In this document: positions 1 to 7,100 of the stretch, one piece after another | Position numbering within the stretch: position 1 is the stretch's first letter | Layout of the letters: every line of letters begins with the position of its first letter | From: an uncultured Christensenellaceae bacterium | GTDB taxonomy: Bacteria > Bacillota > Clostridia > Christensenellales > CAG-314 | Assembly: GCA_910586905.1 (NCBI GenBank) | Contig: CAJUIV010000034.1 | Span: 1-9,794, forward strand | Direction of reading: 5' to 3' | DNA length: 9,794 nt | Translations under genes and position numbers: made by a program | Notes under the pieces: generated by a model | Database searches by the model: none | The model's input: only the letters and a program-made list of their open reading frames with translations | Told to the model about the DNA's origin: nothing

Positions 1-50
1 CTATGCCAGCCTCTCTCATAAAGCATTGTGTTTTATTTGCGAGATAATGA

Positions 51-82
51 AGAAAGCCTGCACAATTAAGCACAGGCTTTTT
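51..82. terminator. Hairpin terminator, downstream of the lipoprotein gene
   Basis: An 8-bp perfect inverted repeat (AAAGCCTG at 53-60 and CAGGCTTT at 73-80) encloses a 12-base loop. It begins about 25 bases past the stop of the lipoprotein gene. For minus-strand transcripts the stem is followed by TTTCTTC, an imperfect U-tract. For plus-strand transcripts it is followed by a clean run of five T (78-82). It can therefore act in both directions and may be the stronger terminator for a convergent plus-strand gene to the left of the window. Hairpin and T-run are seen directly; termination is inferred. Confidence 0.65.
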
Positions 83-105
83 CCATTTTGAAGTTTGGGA
101 CTTTA

Positions 106-549
106 TTACGTTGTTTTATCTTCAAGCTTTTTGCAACGTATATACGGTTGCATCGAGATATCTCTATCCATCCCGGAAATTTTCTTTACGGATAAAACTC
201 CGTCCGCATAAGTAAACGTGCGCACATCCGGCTCGTACCAATTATCGAAATCGGTACACGGAACTCGTGTCGAATCGTAAGAATACTCCGCAACCGGTTC
301 GGTCGGATCGGCGAAGTCGCCCTCCCATAAATTTCTACGTGTCAGATGACAATCGTAAATCGTTATGGAATCTTCCGTTACGGTAATTTCATACCACATG
401 GTCTCTCTGTTTTCATCAATGATTTCACGCCAAGTTCCGATAAGAGAACTTATTTTTTCGGGTTCTTTCACAGGGTTTTTGTCCTCCTTACATCCGGTCA
501 AAGATCCTAAACAAAGTATAATCATCATAATAGAGATAAACTTTTTCAT
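106..549 (-). CDS. Predicted secreted lipoprotein, possibly lipocalin-like (phage moron candidate)
   Basis: 147 residues with a textbook lipoprotein signal: Lys2-Lys3, a hydrophobic stretch at about 4-17 and the lipobox LTGC at 17-20, so signal peptidase II should cleave before Cys20 and the protein would be anchored to the outer face of the cell membrane. A polar linker (21-33) follows. A GxW motif (LIGTW, 36-40) then opens a region of alternating short beta-like segments, as in small lipocalin-like bacterial lipoproteins, though this resemblance is weak. Cys67, Cys98 and Cys139 remain in the mature part. The start is fixed by AAAGGAGGG at 557-565, 7 bases upstream. The gene lies 61 bases after the tail-fibre gene on the same strand, with its own promoter-like sequence and a following hairpin. 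No structural or lysis role is suggested. Surface modification or superinfection exclusion is possible but unproven, and I do not recognise a specific family. Confidence 0.8.
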   Translation of the reverse strand: MKKFISIMMIILCLGSLTGCKEDKNPVKEPEKISSLIGTWREIIDENRETMWYEITVTEDSITIYDCHLTRRNLWEGDFADPTEPVAEYSYDSTRVPCTDFDNWYEPDVRTFTYADGVLSVKKISGMDRDISMQPYIRCKKLEDKTT

Positions 550-556
550 ATGAATA

Positions 557-565
557 CCCTCCTTT
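557..565 (-). promoter_or_regulatory. Strong ribosome binding site of the lipoprotein gene
   Basis: AAAGGAGGG on the minus strand, 7 bases before the ATG at 549. This is a near-perfect complement to the 16S rRNA 3' end and fixes the start that gives the complete signal peptide. It overlaps the expected transcription start of the adjoining promoter, so the leader would be only about 14 bases long. Confidence 0.75.
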
Positions 566-569
566 CAAC

Positions 570-598
570 AGTATATCATAATTGAAAATGAAAATCAA
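570..598 (-). promoter_or_regulatory. Putative vegetative (sigma-A type) promoter for the lipoprotein gene
   Basis: On the minus strand, TTGATT (598-593; 4 of 6 to TTGACA) and TATACT (575-570; 5 of 6 to TATAAT) are separated by exactly 17 bases. An extended -10 TG dinucleotide lies one base upstream of the -10 box (578-577). The spacer is AT-rich. It sits in the only sizeable non-coding gap between genes in the window, between the fibre stop and the lipoprotein start. The expected start of transcription is near 563. It would allow expression independent of the late tail operon, for example from a lysogen. The match is by eye only. Confidence 0.5.
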
Positions 599-610
599 TG
601 TTTTGACTAC

Positions 611-3445
611 TTACTTGCCGATTTGTTCTTCGAGTTCGGCAACTCTCTTTTTTAATTTTTGGATTTCGTAAGTGTTAAGCGCCACAAATTCACCGTAGCG
701 CACTCCGTACCCTTTCGTTCCGTCCAGCTTTTCATATTCGCAATATGCGGCAAAATCCCGGGACGACAGATCTATTTCGTCCAAAGATTCCTTGATGTCT
801 TGCGCTATAAAGCCTATGTGGGTTCTGTTACTCGTATTGTTTTTAAACTTATACGTCACCGGCTTTAAGCGGTCAAACAATTCTCCGAACTTATCGTCAA
901 TCACGAATATGTTGAATTTTTCCGCTCGGTCAGATGTTTCGATAGTTGGAGTCGACGCCCATATATTATTCCATTTATAGTCGCTCGATCCACAATCGAA
1001 AGTCGCATTGCTATAAGGCTCTATATTGCGATTAAAATCTACATATTTTCGACTTGATGTCGAATATTCATATATGTTACTACCGGAATTAACAAACTGT
1101 GCTTCATCATATCCCCAAAAAGCCCCATCAACTGTTCTTGAAACGGAACTGGAACCAATAGGAATGGTTATGCTTGTTGTAACCCACTTACTTAATGTAC
1201 GATGAAGTTTTAATTGAAAGGTCTTGCTTTCTTTTGTCACATACGGATCACCATTGACATCCGTCAACCGTATTGTAATGGTTTGACTCATTGACGAATT
1301 CGAAATTGTTGCTCTGACCGTATCAGATTTTGAACTATAATCTAGCAAAATAACTCTTTCGTCATTACACATAAGCCAAGAGCCGTATAATTTTACATCA
1401 CCGCCTTGAACGGTATTACCGCCTTGAAGATTGGTAGAATATACCGTTCTATCAAATATCGGTTCCACAATATCTATCGAATCGACTTTTACAATACTTC
1501 CCGTTCGTCCGGAACTGTCCTTACCGGAAAATATAACAAGGTTATCGTCCTCCGATTTAAGCACTGCGCCAGTCATTTGCATAGAGTCAACATACCGCGT
1601 TTCCTCTTGAATTATAAGTCCGGCAATCTTACCGCTTGTTGCGATCATTTCGCCGTTCGTGTTTACCGAGAAAGATTCTTTCGCACCGAGTCGAATACCA
1701 TCGGGTCCCAAATATATACCGGATGTAGCTTCCGAATCCATCTCATCGATACCTTTGTGAATAGACTTGTCATCGATTGTGAATCCTGCTATAACACCGC
1801 TTGTAGCGCGAAGATTCCCGTCAATATCAACGGCAAAAGATTCGCCAAGTCGTATGCCGTCCGTACCCATGTAGATGCCGCTATTTTCAGTCGACGCCAT
1901 CTCATCGATACCTTTGTGAATAGACTTGTCATCGATTGTGAATCCGGCAACTTGACCTTTGGTGGCTTTCAGCGTACCGTCGTCCGAAAGTTCGAAGTAA
2001 TATTTTTCATAAGCCTGACCTGCTCCTTCGGTAAGCGTTCCGCATTTAATATCGCACGCTCGAATGCTTATGGCATTGAGTACGCCGGTAGTAATGAAAT
2101 CCGCGCTTATCTCGCCGTCGATAGTCATCGCCAAACCGTACGGTCCGTTGATGCCGTTTTTTGAATATCCCAAACCGCTTTGATTCCATCGCCACACTTT
2201 TTTTGCGGTGTTTACATCAGGCGTATCCATAATGAGAATTTCATTCGGCTGTTTACCACCGTCCGAGTTCCGCATGATTACATATCCGCCGGCATTACCG
2301 CTTATAAGCTGCGTTGCACGCTCTACTACCTGTCCCAAATATGATTGAGCAAGCGGAGCAAACAACGCCTTTTCCTGATTCGCTATAGTCGACGCCAGAT
2401 TTGTTTTGCTCGAACCGAGTTCCAGCTTTTTATACTTATCCGTAAGAACGTCATACTCTGTTTTGATACATTGTGCTTCCGCGCTTACGCATAACGCAGG
2501 AAATTCAACGTGAACGGTATCGCAAAGGCGAACTTCTTCGAGCATAGCGTATTGTTCATATTCTTTGGTCTGCGCCAACTGTTCGAACGAGATATCCAGC
2601 GATACGCTAGGCACGCCGATATTGTTGTTCTTAATATAATCTTCCGCAGCCGAGCGCAAATCTTCCACTTTCGGTTTATCGGTAAATTTATCCGACATAT
2701 CGAGCGTGAGAATTTTATTGTAATTGTATGTACCTTGTCCGTTGACCACTTTTTCCGGCAATGTAACGATTACCGGTTTACCATTATTCTCGGAATACCA
2801 ATATGGATAAACTCCCGTATACACCGAAGTACAATTTTCTTCCTGCTTAATATCGGTAAGATTCTTTCCGTAACGAATAAAAACACCTCTATCCGCACCG
2901 CGATTAACATATAACCTTACGGTGTACAAATCAAATTCGTAATCGCCCTTACCGAATACGCTCAATATCGAACCGTCGGTTCCACCGAGTAAAGAACGCA
3001 TACTCATAGGTTTTGTGGTTGCAAAATCTTTTGTTACGTCTTTATCCGTCCAAAATGTAAACGGACACGGCGCAGCAGAATTTGCTTTCATTTGGTCAAA
3101 AGCGTCGATACATGATTTTGCCTCGAACGGAGACACGGGGTAACCGGACATATCGTAAGAAATATGCTCGGCGTTGACCGTTACTCTTCCGTTAAACGGC
3201 TTGGTTATCGAGTAGATCCGGAACGGTTGCGGTGTGGAATACGGATTCGATTTAGCTACGATAATTCTGCGCATAACGATTTCCGAAAACCTTTTGCCTG
3301 TTATCGGATACACCATGGAAAGCTCGAATGCTCCGTTGCGTTCTTCCGTAATAACACAGGATTCCGCATCCGATAACACCCCGATTCCGTTGCTTGTGAA
3401 CTCGGTCTCGGCGGAATCGAAAAGTCTTATCAGATTGTCCACCAT
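611..3445 (-). CDS. Tal-type tail-tip/fibre protein with C-terminal peptidase S74 chaperone
   Basis: 944 residues. Residues 1 to about 380 resemble the prophage tail endopeptidase/phage minor structural protein N-terminal family (Tal), which closes the tail tube below Dit; LCDTVHV at 307-313 is part of the typical domain end. Residues about 385-450 carry the conserved VWRWNQSGLGYS and NGPYGLAMTIDG segments common in Gram-positive phage tail proteins. Residues 497-612 form a repeat region. Residues 640-830 look beta-rich and are the likely receptor-binding part. The end (838-944) is an intramolecular chaperone of the S74 family: Ser838 and Lys843 have the spacing of the catalytic dyad, followed by HIGFIAQD (876-883) and a C-terminal heptad coil (926-944). 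Cleavage before Ser838 would release 107 residues after trimer folding. The ATG start has GGAGG 10 bases upstream (3456-3460) and overlaps the Dit gene by 16 bases. Peptidoglycan-degrading activity is not evident. Confidence 0.88.
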   Translation of the reverse strand: MVDNLIRLFDSAETEFTSNGIGVLSDAESCVITEERNGAFELSMVYPITGKRFSEIVMRRIIVAKSNPYSTPQPFRIYSITKPFNGRVTVNAEHISYDMSGYPVSPFEAKSCIDAFDQMKANSAAPCPFTFWTDKDVTKDFATTKPMSMRSLLGGTDGSILSVFGKGDYEFDLYTVRLYVNRGADRGVFIRYGKNLTDIKQEENCTSVYTGVYPYWYSENNGKPVIVTLPEKVVNGQGTYNYNKILTLDMSDKFTDKPKVEDLRSAAEDYIKNNNIGVPSVSLDISFEQLAQTKEYEQYAMLEEVRLCDTVHVEFPALCVSAEAQCIKTEYDVLTDKYKKLELGSSKTNLASTIANQEKALFAPLAQSYLGQVVERATQLISGNAGGYVIMRNSDGGKQPNEILIMDTPDVNTAKKVWRWNQSGLGYSKNGINGPYGLAMTIDGEISADFITTGVLNAISIRACDIKCGTLTEGAGQAYEKYYFELSDDGTLKATKGQVAGFTIDDKSIHKGIDEMASTENSGIYMGTDGIRLGESFAVDIDGNLRATSGVIAGFTIDDKSIHKGIDEMDSEATSGIYLGPDGIRLGAKESFSVNTNGEMIATSGKIAGLIIQEETRYVDSMQMTGAVLKSEDDNLVIFSGKDSSGRTGSIVKVDSIDIVEPIFDRTVYSTNLQGGNTVQGGDVKLYGSWLMCNDERVILLDYSSKSDTVRATISNSSMSQTITIRLTDVNGDPYVTKESKTFQLKLHRTLSKWVTTSITIPIGSSSVSRTVDGAFWGYDEAQFVNSGSNIYEYSTSSRKYVDFNRNIEPYSNATFDCGSSDYKWNNIWASTPTIETSDRAEKFNIFVIDDKFGELFDRLKPVTYKFKNNTSNRTHIGFIAQDIKESLDEIDLSSRDFAAYCEYEKLDGTKGYGVRYGEFVALNTYEIQKLKKRVAELEEQIGK
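614..934 (-). other. Peptidase S74 self-cleaving chaperone domain with predicted cleavage site
   Basis: Codons 838-944 of the fibre gene. The sequence TSDRAEKFNI starting at 837 places Ser838 and Lys843 five residues apart, as in the endosialidase-type Ser/Lys dyad, preceded by a typical linker (CGSSDYKWNNIWAS, 818-831). The self-cleavage point would be between Thr837 and Ser838. The domain drives trimerisation of fibres and is then shed. Motif spacing is seen in the translation; cleavage is inferred from the family. Confidence 0.8.
1738..1786 (-). repeat. 49-base perfect direct repeat, copy 2 in gene order
   Basis: Identical over 49 bases to 1897-1945, offset 159 bases (53 codons, in frame). 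The bases flanking both ends differ. It encodes most of the AGFTIDDKSIHKGIDEM core of the second fibre repeat unit. Confidence 0.95.
1897..1945 (-). repeat. 49-base perfect direct repeat, copy 1 in gene order
   Basis: Identical over 49 bases to 1738-1786. It encodes the same core in the first fibre repeat unit. The rest of the two units has diverged at the DNA level, so identity is concentrated here. Confidence 0.95.
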
Positions 3446-4146
3446 TTTGATTTTACCTCCAATGCCGTTATACCACCCGAAAAAGAAATCTCGTTACGTC
3501 CTTTCGTAAGACGCGGAAAATCTCCATTGAGCACTATTTTTGAATTGCAATTAATCGTGTTTTTATAAGCGTCCATAAGCTCGCTGTCTATAACAACAAA
3601 CTCATCTACGGATTTTACGGTAACGGCATACTCGCCAACTCGGAGCACGCCGTCGCCGTTTCCGTATACTTTAATTACAGGTCGCGCATCGAAGAACGTA
3701 GGATTATCCAAATACCCTGCTCTATCAAACCGTATAACATTGTCGCCGGTTTTTAAAAATCTTTGCGGTTTGCAGTTAAACTTGATTGTTGTTTGTCCCG
3801 CTTGATGGTAGGCGTTTGTGATATCCGTCGATTCATCATATGCTGCCATACGATAGTAATCGGGTTCATAAGAGTCTTCAAGCCGTGCGTACCCCGAACA
3901 CGAATGCAACCAAGCCGACAAACCCGACGCCAAAAGCGTAAAGTCCCGTTTATCCGATTTCCCGAAAGAAACCACGTAGGACCTTGTGACGTTCTTATAT
4001 GAACCTTTGTCCAATAACAAATCCCCGTCCCGTCCGGGAACGTGAATCGTTTCGTAATCTCTTTCGGGAATCGAATACACGGGCGGTTGCCAAACTTTGA
4101 TTCCGTAATCGGCAGAGGATAAGCCGTTGAAAACTATTATTCCCAT
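3430..4146 (-). CDS. Distal tail protein (Dit, siphophage tail family)
   Basis: 238 residues, matching a minimal Dit protein. Dit forms the hexameric hub joining the tail tube end to the tip or baseplate and is the docking platform for receptor-binding parts. Family hallmarks visible: the N-terminal FNGLSSADYGIKV (6-18), the VPGRDGDL loop (36-43) that typifies the belt domain, FNCKPQRF (123-130) at the belt/galectin-like domain junction, and a C-terminal DFPRLTKGRNEISF segment (209-222) with the VKSKWW end. There is no room for an inserted carbohydrate-binding module, so host recognition probably rests with the next gene. The ATG has AAAGGAG 4 bases upstream (4151-4157). It overlaps the end of the tape measure gene by 10 bases and the start of the fibre gene by 16, consistent with coupled translation and the usual order tape measure, Dit, Tal. 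Confidence 0.88.
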   Translation of the reverse strand: MGIIVFNGLSSADYGIKVWQPPVYSIPERDYETIHVPGRDGDLLLDKGSYKNVTRSYVVSFGKSDKRDFTLLASGLSAWLHSCSGYARLEDSYEPDYYRMAAYDESTDITNAYHQAGQTTIKFNCKPQRFLKTGDNVIRFDRAGYLDNPTFFDARPVIKVYGNGDGVLRVGEYAVTVKSVDEFVVIDSELMDAYKNTINCNSKIVLNGDFPRLTKGRNEISFSGGITALEVKSKWWTI

Positions 4147-7100
4147 GTCGCTCCTTTCCTTTCTACTTGCTGTTGAATGATTCGGGATACTTCCTCGGCA
4201 ATCTCTTGCGGATTATCTCCCGTGATATTGAATGTGTTGGTGAAGTTCTGCGGCGGTGTTTCCGCCATTTTTCCGATGCTCTTCGCCAGTCCGTCAAGCG
4301 TCGATGTATCGTCGGCGGCGTAGCTGGATTTCATACTTTTAGCCGCACCGGTAGCAAGATCTACCGAAGACGTCATTTTGTAATTATCCGCATCCGCCAT
4401 CATATCCGACAGCGTAGCCGTACCGGCTTTAATATCCGACAAATCCATAACCGGACGAATCGTAGGTTCTCCGTAATCGTCTTTTTCGATTGCGCTCGTA
4501 AGAATATCCATTGCTTCCGACATCGAATCGACCGCAATATCCCCGATATCTTCAATCGCGCCTTCTACGACATTTCCGTAGTCCCTTACGCCGTTCGCTA
4601 AACCTTCGTCCAAATGTCTGCCGTATTCGGCAAATACGGTTGAAGGCGAGTGTATGCCGAACAAATCACAGAACCAGTTTTTAATCTTTTTCCCGACACT
4701 GCATACCGCGTCTTTAACTTTGTTTATCGCGCCTTTAATACCGTTAACCAAACCGTCCATAAGGTTTTTGCCAATGTCTTTAAGCAAATCCCAACCACCG
4801 GAAAATACGGTAACGATAGCGTTCAGCACAGATTTTATAAGTCGCTTGATTGCTTCCACGACCGTTGCGGTATTGTTATCCAATGCGTCCGCAACACCGT
4901 TTATAAACGCGATTACCAAGTCGAAACCGGCTTGAATTACGTCGGGTAATTTTTGCGCAATTCCTTCTATAAAGTTTACAACAATATCAATCGCGGTCTG
5001 AACAACCATTCCGATATTGTTGGCTATACCTTGCAAACACGCCAAAAGAATGTTGAATACGGCTTGAACGATTGTCGGTGTATACTGCACCAACGTGTTC
5101 AGCACACATTCAAGAAGCGTAAATATACAAGCGACGAGATTGGGAATAACCGCTATTATCGTGTCGATCAAACTCAAAAGAATTTTTTCGACTGCTTCGA
5201 ATATCGTCGGCGCACCCTCGCCCAAAATTTTTACAAACTCGATGAGCCCCGTCGCCAGCATTTTGGCAATGGTTCCCACCATTCCAGCAAAGCCTTCAAT
5301 TATTACAATGAGTCCGGCAACTATCGCAGCCGAACCTGTCGCCATAGCTGTCGCAAATGCTCCCATTGCTACCGAGAGCGTAGTAAGTCCTGCGCCTGCC
5401 GCAACAAGCCCCATACCGGCGGCAAGAACAGCCACACCGATAAGAGCCAATGCTCCGGACAAAGCCAATATAGCAGGCGTAAGCGGACCTAAAACCAATC
5501 CAGCAACACCGAGAACAACAAACGCTCCGGCAAGCATCAAAAGACTCTTGCCCATTTGTTCCCAGCTCAACGAACCGAGTTTACGAAGCGCAGGTGCTAG
5601 CATATTCAACGCTATCGCCGCTATTGTCAACGCAGCCGCACCTTTAACGGTTTTCTTCATCGCTGTAAGACCGGCAGCCAAGAGTATTAAAGAACCGCCC
5701 ATTGCGACAAGTCCTCTTGCTATCGACCCCCAACTCATATTCCCCATTTTGGTAAGAGCGGAAGACAATATAAGCAACGCCGTTGCTACGGCGATCAAAC
5801 CGACGCCTTTGGATATCATACCCTTCGGCATAAAATTCATTGCCAGCGTAACTGCGGCAAGACAGCCGGCTATCGACAGTAATCCTTTTGCGACTTCTTC
5901 CCAAGAAAGGGACGCCATTGTACGCATCGCCGAACCGAATATCTTCATTGCCGTTGCGATTGCTATCAGTCCGATTCCAGTAGAAACCATTTTTGACGGT
6001 TTCATCAATCGCGTAAACACCGCCAATTCGAGCAGTAATCCGGCGATTGCGGTAAGACCTTTCCTTATCGACGTCCAATCCATTTGCCCGAACGTCTTAC
6101 ACGCCGACGCCAATATCTTTATGGCAGACGCCAAAAGTACCATACCGAGCGCCGTGGAAAACATCTTTTTATCGAACTTGGCAAACTTCAAAAACGCAAC
6201 GACTTCCGCCATCAGTACACCGACGCCGATTAGACCCTTTGCCAATCCTTCCCAAGATAGCTTGGATAAAGTGGTACAAGCTGACGCTAATACTTTTATC
6301 GCCAATCCGAACAGAATAAGCTGCGCCGCGCCTTTCATAACCGTTTTACTGCTATTGCCGAGAACTTTCATTGCCGCAACGATAATAGTAACGAGCGCCC
6401 CGACGCCTAAAAGACCTTTAAGTAAAGCGGCAGGATCAAGCGCGGAAAGTTTCTTCAATGCCGATACCAATATCAATACGGCAATCGACAATCCGAGCAT
6501 CATCCCCATAAGTTTCATGGTTTTTACGCCCTTTCCGCCTATACCGTTCAATATCTTCATCGCCACCATCAATTCGGTAAACAGCATCGCAATCGTGGCA
6601 ACGCCGCTCATCAGTTTTTCATTATCGATAAACGACAACACCAATAGCGACGCAACCAAAATAGCGATAGCCGTAGCGATTTTCATTAAAGCATCCGCTT
6701 TCAGTTTCTTTTGATATGCTTCGAAACAACCGCGAACCCCATCGAGAATGCCGCTTACGCCGTCAAGAATATCTTTCAAGCCTTTGAACGGCTCGCTTAT
6801 GTTCTTTACAAACTTGGTTATCCCCAACGCCATACCGCCAACGGAAATCGTAGACAGTAAGTCGAGAATACCTTTGAAATCGGCATCTTTCAATTTATCG
6901 CAAAGATAAGAAATCGCCTTACCCAAGAGACCGAATATACATTTACCTACGGCAACGATGATCTCCCACAGTTTACCCATAACTTCCAAGAACGACGAAC
7001 CTGCCAAAGCTTGTCCGACCGACTTGAACGCATTAATAAAAAACGAAGCGACTTTCAATATCGCGTTACCGATTTTGGTCAATATCATCCATATCTTTTC

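Larger units (their letters stand above)
1610..1957 (-). repeat. Tandem protein repeat in the fibre gene (two full units and a degenerate third)
   Basis: Residues 497-612 of the fibre protein. Units begin at Gly497, Gly550 and Gly605 (53 and 55 residues apart). Units 1 and 2 share the identical 17-residue core AGFTIDDKSIHKGIDEM, followed by SGIYxGxDGIRLG and a SFxVxxxGxxxATSG tail. Unit 3 keeps only the IAG start and has diverged. They are probably successive segments of the fibre shaft. Confidence 0.85.

Noticed and set aside
1..50. Short plus-strand frame ending at a TAA at 45-47 just before the hairpin, and minus-strand ATGs at 26 and 19
   Set aside because: About 15 codons at most are visible, with no ribosome binding site for the minus-strand ATGs. 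A convergent gene ending here is possible but cannot be supported from so little sequence.
611..934. Possible diversity-generating retroelement target at the end of the fibre gene
   Set aside because: The C-terminus is an S74 chaperone, not a C-type-lectin variable region. No template repeat, reverse transcriptase or adenine-specific repeat pair is present in the window.
1738..1945. CRISPR-like reading of the direct repeats
   Set aside because: Only two copies, in frame inside a coding gene, and the interval between them encodes a conserved protein unit rather than a spacer.
1406..2164. 252-codon plus-strand open frame inside the fibre gene
   Set aside because: It lies wholly antisense to the well-supported repeat region and contains the mirrored duplicated segment. 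No ribosome binding site or plausible protein features.
5644..6078. 144-codon minus-strand frame within the tape measure gene
   Set aside because: It is an alternate frame of a clearly coding region, rich in Arg, Asn, Gly and Tyr, with no start signal; typical out-of-frame shadow.
5095..6714. 539-codon open frame on the plus strand, opposite the tape measure
   Set aside because: It is a by-product of composition. In this phase a plus-strand stop requires Tyr, His or Gln codons in the tape measure, and residues 714-1252 have no Tyr or His and three Gln. Its translation is low-complexity (Ala, Ile, Pro, Asn) with no recognisable domain.
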